Source: Dyadobacter sp. 3J3 (lineage in GTDB: Bacteria > Bacteroidota > Bacteroidia > Cytophagales > Spirosomataceae). Taken from it: a stretch of 64,000 nucleotides of DNA. Of the stretch, positions 35,757 to 44,241 are shown piece by piece (position 1 is the first letter of the stretch; the number at the start of each line of letters is the position of its first letter). The notes under the pieces were generated by a model. It was not told the origin of the DNA. It did no database searches and saw nothing but the letters and a program-made list of their open reading frames with translations. The stretch spans positions 21,944 through 85,943 of the forward strand of contig NZ_VTOL01000021.1 in the NCBI RefSeq assembly GCF_009801115.1, written 5' to 3'. Both the position numbers and the translations under genes were made by a program.

Positions 35757-36371
35757 TCATTTTCCCCGAGCAAGTTTGTTTTTGATACGACTCAGATGTA
35801 CACGGCTGATTCCCAGGTAAGAAGCGATATAATGTTGTGGAACGCGTTGAATAAGATAAGGATGATGATTCAGCAGATTTTCATATCGTTCTTGCGGTGT
35901 ATCGCGGACAAAGGACAAAAAATGCTGCATGTAGTGGAGTGTTCGTTCAAAAAGAGTATTCATAATTTGATTCCGCATGGAAGGAATTTCACTGACTTCT
36001 TCCAATAGTCTGTCTACATCGTTTTTATCAATCCACCATAATGTGCAGGGCTCAATCGTTTCAAGCGAAAACAGGCTTGGAGTGCCCTTTTTAAAACTTT
36101 CAATAGAAGAAACCGTGCAATTTTCAAAGAAGAATTGAAATGTCACTTCTTCGCCTTTGTTATCAAACCATACGCGCAGACAGCCTTTTTCAATCAGATA
36201 AGCCTTGCGGGAAATTTCGCCTTCTTTTAACAAAATGGTTTTTGCCGGAACCTGTATCCGTTGAAACTGGCCGGTATATTCTTGCCATTTTTCAGGCGAT
36301 ACCGGAAATTTATCCCTGAATTTTTCTAGTATTGTTGAAAGGCTAACCGGCGCAGCGTGCTTGGCGGACAT
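35757..36371 (-). CDS. Crp/Fnr family transcriptional regulator (1)
   Basis: The 204-residue product has an N-terminal cyclic-nucleotide-like domain (FPVSPEKWQEYTGQFQRI, EGEISRKAYLIEKGCLRVWF) and a C-terminal HTH (RVPQHYIASYLGISRVHLSR). The recognition helix reads RVHLSR, lacking the Glu of the FNR-type E-x-x-S-R motif. There is no N-terminal Cys cluster, so it is not an oxygen-sensing FNR. It is followed on the same strand by the quinone oxidoreductase, so a local redox or electrophile response is likely. A palindrome sits just upstream of its own start. Confidence 0.85.
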   Translation of the reverse strand: MSAKHAAPVSLSTILEKFRDKFPVSPEKWQEYTGQFQRIQVPAKTILLKEGEISRKAYLIEKGCLRVWFDNKGEEVTFQFFFENCTVSSIESFKKGTPSLFSLETIEPCTLWWIDKNDVDRLLEEVSEIPSMRNQIMNTLFERTLHYMQHFLSFVRDTPQERYENLLNHHPYLIQRVPQHYIASYLGISRVHLSRIKNKLARGK

Positions 36372-36378
36372 ATGACAG

Positions 36379-36398
36379 TTTGATTTTTAAACATCAAA
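36379..36398. promoter_or_regulatory. Palindrome upstream of the Crp-family gene
   Basis: TTTGAT and ATCAAA arms (36379-36384 and 36393-36398) surround an eight-base centre, and the whole 20 bp is almost self-complementary. It lies 8 bp before the start codon at 36371 in the divergent space shared with the hydrolase gene, a likely site of autoregulation. Confidence 0.5.
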
Positions 36399-36466
36399 TA
36401 TCAAAAGTTAGCGAAATAAATCCAGTTTTATTAACTCTGGATGATGAAGTAAACCCATAACATTCC

Positions 36467-37522
36467 ATGAAATTTATTGTAGCAATTATTCTTTTTTATC
36501 CTTTCCTGTTATTTGGTCAAGTTCCGATTCTGTCGGAAGGTGATATCCATAAACATTTTTTAAAAGCAAAAACAAAGTTCTCAGCCTTTGAAAAAACACA
36601 TGGTCATTTTATAGAAACAAAAAATGTGAGACTCCATTATCTGACCTGGGGAAAGCCTTCCGGTATACCTTTCATTTGGCTACATGGAAGTTTGAGCAGT
36701 GCGTATGAGATTTTGCCATTTGCGGATAAACTGGTAAAACAAGGTTATAACGTCATTGCAATAGATTATTACGGTCACGGGCAGACCAATATTCCTGACC
36801 ATGAAGTATCACTTTACCATGTTGCTGATGATATCAAATTTTTGATGGATCATTTAAAGATTTCCAAAGCTGTGATCGGTGGATGGTCACGCGGTGGCTT
36901 TATCAGCACCGCCTTTTATGACGCTTATCCCGAAAAAGTCCTGGGATTGATTTTGGAAGACGGCGGTTCTGTTTCTACTAATAACAATTATCATAAAATG
37001 GATTCAACCACGCTGCTAAAAACAGTCCGGGAGAATACGGCTCAGGTTTTCAACGATACAACATATGCCAGCGAGTTTGACGCTTACCGCGCTTTTTTTG
37101 ATAAGAACGAAAACGACGATCAGTTTGAATTGTTGACGTGGGTAAAACTTGATAAATCCGGGAAATGGGTATTTGGGGACGGTTTGTGGAAATTGTTCAA
37201 TATGAGCACGTATGAGGAGTCGCTGGATAATATTTTAAGACCAACACGTGCTCCTCTTTTCGCAGAATCAATGGCTATACTTGAACCAAAAATTATATTT
37301 CGAAATCTGAAAGTTCCGGTTCTTATTCTGGATCCGGTCAGTAAAGAAGATTTGTTTCCCTTTGAAAGGGAAAATGAAGCATTGAAAAAACAGCATCCGG
37401 CTTTAATCAGTCATGAAATATTTGAAGATACCGGTCATAATATTCATTATCAGCGTCATGAAAAGTTTATAGAAAAGGTGACGGGCTTTCTTCAAACAGT
37501 GAGATTGTTCACCGGAAAATAA
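36467..37522 (+). CDS. Exported alpha/beta hydrolase
   Basis: The 351-residue product has a signal peptide (ending LLFGQ). The alpha/beta-hydrolase pattern follows: HGSLSSAYE (oxyanion region, about residues 75-82), nucleophile motif GGWSRGG with S141, and the catalytic His in DTGHNIHYQ (H324). The acid is probably the Asp in ILDPVSKEDLF. Substrates are unknown; the family includes esterases and proline iminopeptidases. It is divergent from the Crp-family regulator, so the palindrome between them may also affect it. Confidence 0.85.
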   Translation: MKFIVAIILFYPFLLFGQVPILSEGDIHKHFLKAKTKFSAFEKTHGHFIETKNVRLHYLTWGKPSGIPFIWLHGSLSSAYEILPFADKLVKQGYNVIAIDYYGHGQTNIPDHEVSLYHVADDIKFLMDHLKISKAVIGGWSRGGFISTAFYDAYPEKVLGLILEDGGSVSTNNNYHKMDSTTLLKTVRENTAQVFNDTTYASEFDAYRAFFDKNENDDQFELLTWVKLDKSGKWVFGDGLWKLFNMSTYEESLDNILRPTRAPLFAESMAILEPKIIFRNLKVPVLILDPVSKEDLFPFERENEALKKQHPALISHEIFEDTGHNIHYQRHEKFIEKVTGFLQTVRLFTGK

Positions 37523-37624
37523 AGCTATGGTTATGAATGATTTTAGATCATATTGAAATTTGTTGAGTAGCGACGGACTGGCGTTGCCTTTACTTTTCAA
37601 TCATTCATATATAAATGGACCAAC

Positions 37625-38494
37625 ATGCTTATCAATAGAAAAACATTTCTGAAAGAAGTTTCTTTACTAGCTGGCGCATCTGTGATTTCGGCAGATGTAT
37701 TTGCAAACTTGCAGCTTCCGGTCAAAAGCGACATAAAGTTGGGATTTGTAACCTATTTGTGGGGTAAAGACTGGGACGTTGAGACGATCATCAAAAACTG
37801 CACGCAAGCCAATATCCACGGAGCCGAACTACGGGTTGAACATGCGCATAAAGTGATGCCTGACCTTACTACGGCACAAAGATCAGAGGTTAAAAAACAG
37901 TTTTCAGATAGTCCTGTAAAAATAGTCGGGCTTGGTACAAATCAGCAATATGATTATCCGGATCAAAATCAGCTGAAAGCTTCTATTGAACGCACAAAAG
38001 AGTTTATCCGGTTAAGTGCTGATGTGGGCGGTTCAGGTGTAAAAGTAAAGCCAAATGGTCTGCATAAGGAAATTCCCGTCGAAAAAACACTGGCGCAGAT
38101 CGGTGCGTCGCTTCATGAACTTGCGCAGTACGCTGCCGATCATGGCCAGCAGCTAAGGCTGGAAGTGCACGGAGAAGAAACGCAGGAACTTCCCAATATC
38201 AAAAAAATTATGGAGTATGCCGACCACAAGAATGCAAAGATATGCTGGAACTGTAACCCTCAGGATTTGAACGGGAAAGGATTTCAATCTAATTTTGATC
38301 TGGTAAAACAGTATTTTGGTGACACGTGCCACGTTCGGGAATTGGACAGAACGGATTATCCTTATAAGGATCTACTTTTAAATCTGACTAAAATGGATTA
38401 CAAAGGTTGGGTTCTTTTGGAATGTCATACCAACCCGGATGATAAGCTCAAAGCGATGATGGAACAGCGTAAAGTATTTGATCGTATGATTTAG
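37625..38494 (+). CDS. Sugar phosphate isomerase/epimerase-type TIM barrel
   Basis: The 289-residue product has an N-terminal export-like segment (FLKEVSLLAGASVISADVFA) and a xylose-isomerase-like TIM barrel with the typical blocks GAELRVEHAHKVMPD, GGSGVKVKPNGLH, LRLEVHGEE and ICWNCNPQDL, ending GWVLLECHTN. Metal-binding residues are probably the Glu and His of the LEVHGEE, WNCNPQD and ELD parts. Members isomerise or epimerise sugars and inositols. The gene follows the hydrolase in the same direction at 100 bp; a link between them is not shown. Confidence 0.8.
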   Translation: MLINRKTFLKEVSLLAGASVISADVFANLQLPVKSDIKLGFVTYLWGKDWDVETIIKNCTQANIHGAELRVEHAHKVMPDLTTAQRSEVKKQFSDSPVKIVGLGTNQQYDYPDQNQLKASIERTKEFIRLSADVGGSGVKVKPNGLHKEIPVEKTLAQIGASLHELAQYAADHGQQLRLEVHGEETQELPNIKKIMEYADHKNAKICWNCNPQDLNGKGFQSNFDLVKQYFGDTCHVRELDRTDYPYKDLLLNLTKMDYKGWVLLECHTNPDDKLKAMMEQRKVFDRMI

Positions 38495-38650
38495 AAAAGA
38501 TGTGAAAGTTGAAGGGATTCTATCTACTTTCGTTTTGTATCTGTCTGTAAATAAAAGGTGTAATTGTGCTGATTATAAAAGTCGGCGAAAGCGGCATAGT
38601 TTTTTTACAGCAAATTGTGAATCCATGACCAGATAAGAAATTATACATCC

Positions 38651-40180
38651 ATGAGCGAAACTTACCGGCGTCGGTTTAAAATGCTTTTGTTGATTTTGCT
38701 TCCTGTGATGGGTAGTTTTTTTTGGTATTTTGTGAAGGTTTTTCAATTTCAGAGTAATCAGGAAGAATTTAGTGACGGCATGCTGGCGTTGCAGCTTAGC
38801 AGAGGATGGCTCGAAGGAAGGCCGTTGCTTTATGACAACTTTTATGGAGACCACGCCCGCCAGCACAATTATTACTTCATTCTGCTCACGGGCTTTCTTA
38901 CCAAATTCACAGGCATTTACGGGCTTTTCCTTGCTTATCTGGGGCTATTTTCCATTTTTTTCTGGCAATGGTTTGATGGTTTCAAAAGATTTGGCAACTC
39001 ACTCTGGACGAATAACTGGCTGGCTGTCGTGTTTTTTGTTTTCGGCCCTATGGGCTATTTTATTTATCTTGATTTTTTTGGCTGGCACCCGGAGCATTAT
39101 TTTCTTCCGCTTATGGCGCTGCTGGCGCTCAGCCTGGCCAGACGGCAATATGCCATAGCCGCAGTTTGGCTGCTTCTTACCTTTCTTGTAAAAGAAACTT
39201 CCAATATTCTGATTTGTAGCTTATTGTTATTTTGTTCGGTCGTTGATTTGGTGCTTGCTCATCCGCTTAGACCGTGGCTGAGTTACTTTATCAACAAAAG
39301 AAATGTGGCTATTACCTTTGTTAGTCTGTTGCTGTTTTGTTTGAGTATGGCCTGGCTTTCGCATTTGAACGGGGCAGAGGCAAGTAGGTTGGGTACAGCA
39401 CTGGCACGCATCGAACAAAGTGCAACACCTGTAAGATTGGTTTTATATACATTATTATATCTGTTGATTGGTGCTGTTACATTGATTATTGGATTATTTC
39501 CATTCGGCGTTTGGTTAAAATCCTCTCCACGGAAAGGTGTAATTCTTTTCACACTAGCTGGCGGGTTTAGTCTTTTGTTTGTAGTATATCTTTTTGAAAC
39601 ACTCTATTATTTTCCGACAATTTATATGAGTGTTTCTTATCCTCCAAGGATCGGAGGCTTGTGGGCGTTTATGTTAAGTGCTTATATATTTTTAAGTTAC
39701 CGGTTTTCGCTGGCTGGTATTATTCCATTCGGATTTTCTGCGATATATTTATTTACAGGTTTGACGCTTCAATTTATCATTGGCTCGTTTATTGTATCTC
39801 ACCGTTTTACGATCGATTCTGATTCGCATAATGTAAGCGTTTCCCTATCAGGTTTTATAAAATCAGGATTAGGATTAAAACCCTACCCTGATGGAACCTC
39901 ACATCAACTTTATGAGCTGGCAAAAATGCTACCGGAAGGCTCCGATGTGATGGTACCTAATCAATACATTTCTTATTTTGAAAATGTATATCCCGGTTCC
40001 TGGAATTATGAAGAGAAGCTTCCGATGATTCTTCGGAAACCAATACTCTATGTTTATGAGCAAAACAAGATAGGGAAAGTGAAATATTACAAATTTCCGA
40101 ATAAGGGATATCGCGTTATTTCCAATGATCAACTTCTAATACTGGCAGATTCAGCATGGTACAATCAACGTTACAAATGA
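38651..40180 (+). CDS. DUF2079-type polytopic membrane protein
   Basis: The 509-residue product has about ten membrane helices and the DUF2079 features: a first helix followed by an acidic periplasmic loop (QEEFSDGMLALQLSRGW), DNFYGDHARQHNYYFILLTGF, and HPEHYFLPLMALLAL. It resembles GT-C-type glycosyltransferases, which take sugar from a polyprenyl phosphate. It overlaps the methyltransferase-glycosyltransferase gene by 25 bp, so the two are translationally coupled and probably act on the same glycan. The function of DUF2079 is not firmly known. Confidence 0.78.
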   Translation: MSETYRRRFKMLLLILLPVMGSFFWYFVKVFQFQSNQEEFSDGMLALQLSRGWLEGRPLLYDNFYGDHARQHNYYFILLTGFLTKFTGIYGLFLAYLGLFSIFFWQWFDGFKRFGNSLWTNNWLAVVFFVFGPMGYFIYLDFFGWHPEHYFLPLMALLALSLARRQYAIAAVWLLLTFLVKETSNILICSLLLFCSVVDLVLAHPLRPWLSYFINKRNVAITFVSLLLFCLSMAWLSHLNGAEASRLGTALARIEQSATPVRLVLYTLLYLLIGAVTLIIGLFPFGVWLKSSPRKGVILFTLAGGFSLLFVVYLFETLYYFPTIYMSVSYPPRIGGLWAFMLSAYIFLSYRFSLAGIIPFGFSAIYLFTGLTLQFIIGSFIVSHRFTIDSDSHNVSVSLSGFIKSGLGLKPYPDGTSHQLYELAKMLPEGSDVMVPNQYISYFENVYPGSWNYEEKLPMILRKPILYVYEQNKIGKVKYYKFPNKGYRVISNDQLLILADSAWYNQRYK

Positions 40181-41559
40181 ATGGGGAGGAAAGGGAAAAA
40201 TGGCTCCGCAAAAATGCCTATTACTACGAATGTCTGACTACTTATCTTAAATTTATTATCCCGGAAGGGTCATCTGTACTTGAAATAGGGAGTGGCACAG
40301 GTTTCCTTTTGGAAAAACTCAAACCGTCACGAGGTGTCGGGGTTGACGTTTCGCCTGAGATGATCGCTTATTCTAAAGAACATCGCGGCCAATATTCTTA
40401 TTATCTCATGGATGCCGAGAATATTTCGCTGGATGAAACCTTTGATTATGTTCTTATCAGTGATACCGTTGGCAGTTTTTTTGATGTACAAAATGTATTC
40501 GAACAGGTTCAAAAAGTTTGTAATGCTCAGACTCGTCTGATCATTACATCAACCAATTTTATCTGGCGGCCAGTGCTGAATCTGGCAGAGAATCTTGGGC
40601 TCAAAATGCCTCAGCAGAGACAAAACTGGCTGGATATCGGAGATATTACTAATCTTTTGGAACTGGCAGGTTTTGATGTGATCGACAATTATAAAAAAAC
40701 CATTTTTCCAAAATACATCCCGCTGGTTTCTACCTTTCTAAATAAATATGTTGGCAATTTGCCGTTGTTTAATGCACTTGGACTTATTACCTGCCTTGTA
40801 GCCAGAAGTAAAAAGCAATTGAGCAGGAACGCGGACGAAATCAGCGTCAGTGTTGTGATTCCTGCACGTAACGAAAAAGGTAATATTGAAGCGCTCATCC
40901 GCAGAACTCCCCAGATGGGAAAACATACCGAAATTATTTTTGTTGAAGGAAATTCAACTGATGATACCTGGGCAGAAATTCAGCGACTTGGCGCTTATTA
41001 CAAAGAGTTTTACGATATAAAATGGATCCAGCAGGACGGTAAAGGGAAAGGTGACGCTGTCAGAAAAGGATATAGTATTGCCACCGGCGATGTTTTAATG
41101 ATTCTGGATGCAGACATGACAGTAGCCCCGGAAGAACTGCCAAAATTTTTTAACGCGATCGCCTCAGGAAAAGGGGAGTATATAAACGGGACCCGCCTGG
41201 TATATCCTATGGAGGACCAGGCTATGCGGTTTTTGAATTTGTTGGGAAACAAGTTTTTTAGTCTGGCATTTTCCTGGCTGCTTGGGCAAAATCTGAAAGA
41301 CACCCTTTGCGGGACCAAAGTGATGAGTCGTGAGAATTATTTAAAGCTGGCAGCAAATCGCTCCTATTTTGGCGAATTCGATCCGTTCGGAGACTTTGAT
41401 CTTATTTTTGGATCTGCAAAACTCAATCTGAAATTTATTGAAGTGCCCATCCGTTATAAAGCCAGAACCTATGGAGAAACCAACATTTCGCGTTTTAAAC
41501 ATGGCTGGTTGTTGTTGAAGATGACCTTTTTTGCGCTTAATAAAATTAAATTTATTTGA
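40156..41559 (+). CDS. Fusion of SAM methyltransferase and family 2 glycosyltransferase
   Basis: The 467-residue product has two parts. Residues 1-200 form a class I methyltransferase with EIGSGTGFL (SAM site) and GVGVDVSPEMIAYSKEH. Residues 230-460 form a GT2 domain with VSVVIPARNEKGNIEALI, GDVLMILDADMTV (the DxD-type motif), and a C-terminal part close to the dolichol-phosphate mannose synthase type. GT2 enzymes of this kind charge polyprenyl phosphate with a sugar. The upstream DUF2079 gene overlaps by 25 bp and could be the membrane enzyme using the product. The fusion is unusual, since the two domains are usually separate. Confidence 0.85.
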   Translation: MVQSTLQMNGEEREKWLRKNAYYYECLTTYLKFIIPEGSSVLEIGSGTGFLLEKLKPSRGVGVDVSPEMIAYSKEHRGQYSYYLMDAENISLDETFDYVLISDTVGSFFDVQNVFEQVQKVCNAQTRLIITSTNFIWRPVLNLAENLGLKMPQQRQNWLDIGDITNLLELAGFDVIDNYKKTIFPKYIPLVSTFLNKYVGNLPLFNALGLITCLVARSKKQLSRNADEISVSVVIPARNEKGNIEALIRRTPQMGKHTEIIFVEGNSTDDTWAEIQRLGAYYKEFYDIKWIQQDGKGKGDAVRKGYSIATGDVLMILDADMTVAPEELPKFFNAIASGKGEYINGTRLVYPMEDQAMRFLNLLGNKFFSLAFSWLLGQNLKDTLCGTKVMSRENYLKLAANRSYFGEFDPFGDFDLIFGSAKLNLKFIEVPIRYKARTYGETNISRFKHGWLLLKMTFFALNKIKFI

Positions 41560-41645
41560 TCACGCTGAATTAAATTTTACCAGTATAAGCAATGACTAAC
41601 CTTTGTCGTAAATTGGCAAACAAATAGTTGTATCACATAATCATA

Positions 41646-42176
41646 ATGCTGATGCCGATTCACGTTGCCATTACGCGTAAAGTTTTGCCTGGAAAAGAGG
41701 ATGAGTTTAAGGAGGCGCTGCGTCGTTTCCTTGGAGAATCTTTCCTGCATGGAGGAGTGGAAGGCGCCGGTATGATCACAGCAATGCCTGGTACTGAGGG
41801 AAGAGAAATTGGTATCCTCAGGACTTTTGCCGACGAAGCCGAGCGAGATGCTTTTTATAATTCGGAATTGTTCCGAAACTGGGAAGCTTATGCATCCACC
41901 ATTACAGAAGAACCGGTTTACCGGCAACTCAATGGCCTTGAAGCATGGTTTCGTTCTCCTCAACCTCCGCCAAGATGGAAAATGGCAATCGCCACACTTT
42001 GCGGAGTTTATCCTACCAGCTTGTTTTTAGCATTCGTGTTGACTCCGTCCATTCAGCCATTTCCCTTAATGCTTCGTCTTTTAATTATTGCCGCCTCCAT
42101 GGTTGGTTTGCTCACCTGGGTGGTGATGCCACAGGTTATCAAAGTGATGAAACCATGGCTTCGGAGTTCTGATTAG
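41646..42176 (+). CDS. ABM-domain protein with C-terminal membrane helices
   Basis: I start at ATG 41646 (MLMPIHVAIT; an ATG at 41652 is also possible, and TTG 41628 is unlikely). The 176-residue product has an antibiotic-biosynthesis-monooxygenase-like ferredoxin fold (HVAITRKVLPGKEDEFKEAL, RTFADEAERDAFYNSE) and two C-terminal membrane helices (ATLCGVYPTSLFLAFVL and LLIIAASMVGLLTWVVM). ABM proteins of this type bind quinones or other aromatics. It stands alone. The combination of ABM and two helices is common among membrane-attached quinone-oxidising members. Confidence 0.78.
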   Translation: MLMPIHVAITRKVLPGKEDEFKEALRRFLGESFLHGGVEGAGMITAMPGTEGREIGILRTFADEAERDAFYNSELFRNWEAYASTITEEPVYRQLNGLEAWFRSPQPPPRWKMAIATLCGVYPTSLFLAFVLTPSIQPFPLMLRLLIIAASMVGLLTWVVMPQVIKVMKPWLRSSD

Positions 42177-42443
42177 TTGAATTTGAAACTGAGAATTATA
42201 AAACAATGAGCAGTTTTCAGCATATCCACTGCGTTACATGAGTGGTATATATTCATAAACTCGTTTGATTTTGGATGAAAAATTTACCCGTTTTTTGATG
42301 ACGTTTATTCAAACTTAAAATCTATTTTTGGACGGCTTATTATTTTTAAAAACGCGAGTTAATATCTTTGATACGCCGAATTGCATGGAATTTTAGATTA
42401 GCCAATGATAACTTATGGTTCTTAAGTCTATCAGGATGATGAG

Positions 42444-42454
42444 TACCTAAGGTA
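42444..42454. promoter_or_regulatory. Small palindrome before the CheY-like gene
   Basis: TACCTAAGGTA is an 11-bp palindrome centred 53 bp before the start of the CheY-like gene. The remainder of 42177-42501 shows no gene and no other element I can support. Confidence 0.3.
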
Positions 42455-42501
42455 ATTTTAATCATCGGCAGAGAATCATTTTTTTATCAAATCGCCTTGC
42501 T

Positions 42502-42909
42502 ATGGAGCATTTATGTAAACCTTTAATTGCCATAGTGGATGATAGTGCTGTGGTTAGGACGTTTACCGCTTTTCTATTAGCAAATCATGATCTTGAAGTA
42601 TTGTTCGATGCTGAAAATGGTCAGGATTGTATTGACAAAATGCATCAGGCTGAACAGCTTCCAGATATAATAATTCTGGATATTGAAATGCCAGTGATGG
42701 ATGGTTTTCAAGCAGCTGCAATTTTAAAGAAAAGCTGGCCAGATGTTAAAATTATCGCCTTTTCACATAAAAATGACCAGTTGTCAATGGAAAAAATAAT
42801 GGCCGCAGGCGCAGTGGCATTTGTGACCAAGGAAAAAGATATTACGGAAAAATTAATTGAAATTATTAACGGGATCTGGAATCAAAGTCAGAAAGGAAAT
42901 GCGTCTTGA
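42502..42909 (+). CDS. Stand-alone response regulator receiver protein
   Basis: The 135-residue product is a single receiver domain. It has VDDSAVV at the start (acidic pair), the phosphoacceptor Asp in IIILDIEMPVMDG, the Ser/Thr position in IAFSHKN and the conserved Lys in AFVTKEKD. There is no output domain. It may act in a phosphorelay or by binding a partner, possibly the PAS kinase encoded downstream at 44242. The sequence around it does not decide this. Confidence 0.88.
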   Translation: MEHLCKPLIAIVDDSAVVRTFTAFLLANHDLEVLFDAENGQDCIDKMHQAEQLPDIIILDIEMPVMDGFQAAAILKKSWPDVKIIAFSHKNDQLSMEKIMAAGAVAFVTKEKDITEKLIEIINGIWNQSQKGNAS

Positions 42910-43229
42910 TCCAATTCATTACATATTTCTTTCAGCCACTTAAAGTTATGTTTTCGGGATTTTTGATTCTGTGCAAATAAGTATACCTTAAAACTTGGGT
43001 AGTGTTTATTATCCTTATTTGTGTCCCTCGTAAGCCCATGTACCATTACTTTATCTCTTCGCAGCTTCATACTCATTATCTGAGCATTTTTTTACGGGTT
43101 GGTACGAAGAATTACTGCTATCAAAAGTATTCTCCGTTATAAATTTAAGCGTTGAAAAATAATAATTTTAAACGCTTTGTTTATATTTGACTTCAATGAG
43201 ATCAAGCGCAGCGCAATCTAAAAATAAAC

Positions 43230-43655
43230 ATGGCCAAAAATCTTTCAACTCTTAACTTAAATGCTTCTGTTCAACAAGTTTGGGACGTGCTTACAAAGCC
43301 TGAACTTGTAAAGTTGTGGCAGTATGGGAGCGAATTGATTACAACATGGGAAGTTGGCAGCGGTATCAGATTCAGCGTTGGCTGGGATGGTAAAATTTTT
43401 GAGCAGTGGGGTGAAATACTAGAAATTCGTCGAAATGAATTGATCAGATATAGCTTGTTTGCCCCGCGTCCGGGTCTTGAAGATAAACCGGAAAATTATT
43501 TTATTATGAGCTACATCTTGACTGGAGAGAGCGGAAACGTGAGACTTGAAATTTTGCAGGAAGATAACAGACCGAATTCAGTTCAGGAAGAGCCTCAGGG
43601 AGAAGAAAATCCTGTTTTTAAAATGTTAAAGGGTATTGTAGAATCTGATGGCTAG
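43230..43655 (+). CDS. SRPBCC (AHSA1-like) domain protein
   Basis: The 141-residue product matches the START/AHSA1-like SRPBCC fold: LNLNASVQQVWDVLTKPELV at the N-terminus, then GSGIRFSVGWDGK and a long C-terminal helix (EENPVFKMLKGIVESDG). These bind hydrophobic ligands or aid stress chaperones. It is a single gene with AT-rich sequence on both sides. Length is normal for the family. Confidence 0.78.
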   Translation: MAKNLSTLNLNASVQQVWDVLTKPELVKLWQYGSELITTWEVGSGIRFSVGWDGKIFEQWGEILEIRRNELIRYSLFAPRPGLEDKPENYFIMSYILTGESGNVRLEILQEDNRPNSVQEEPQGEENPVFKMLKGIVESDG

Positions 43656-44241
43656 GTGAATGCTGACAATAGATTAAATATTTTTGAATGAACCTTCCGG
43701 ATAACTACATTTCTTACTACCAAATACCAATCAATTTTCAGGTTTTTAGATCAGCAAATCGTAAAATCTTATGAATGGATTCTTCCGAATTCTTTCGTGA
43801 TCGCTATGCTTGCCAAATTTTTTTGGCCCTTCTTCACTATATATTATAGGGACTATTAATTAAAATGTATTGCATTTAGCCGCAGAAATGTCCGTATAGT
43901 CCCTTGGTAGTTCTTTTAAGAATGAAAAAAAGCAGCGTAAGTCTGTTTATCAAAAGTCACCGGAGGACTCAAAATTTCTAAGGAGAATTATCGTTGAAAA
44001 ATGTAAAAACGTAGAGTTATTTCATGTCGCGGGTCATATTATTAAGAGATTTTGTTGGATACAGTCGCTAAATTGTGAAAATTTGGCAAAAAATAAAATA
44101 GGTATATTCTTCGCGAAATTTTATTGAAAATCTGTGGAATCCCTTGAAATCGATATGGTAACTTATTTGGGCAAATCAGCTATTTGACAGCATCAGAAGT
44201 TTTATATTGAAATAACCCCGGCTCAACGTTAAAATAAAAAA
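43656..44241. other. Long intergenic region with two small inverted repeats
   Basis: No gene is visible in this 586-bp stretch. It contains GCCAAA with TTTGGC (43812-43827) and a longer-range pair AGGGACTAT (43848-43856) with ATAGTCCCT (43896-43904), which could fold as a structured leader, but nothing supports a specific element. The next gene begins after it with no recognisable promoter. Confidence 0.3.

Noticed and set aside
42888..43076. 62-codon minus-strand frame overlapping the end of the CheY-like gene
   Set aside because: Short, overlaps a real gene tail, and has no domain; a genuine small protein cannot be excluded but I have no support.
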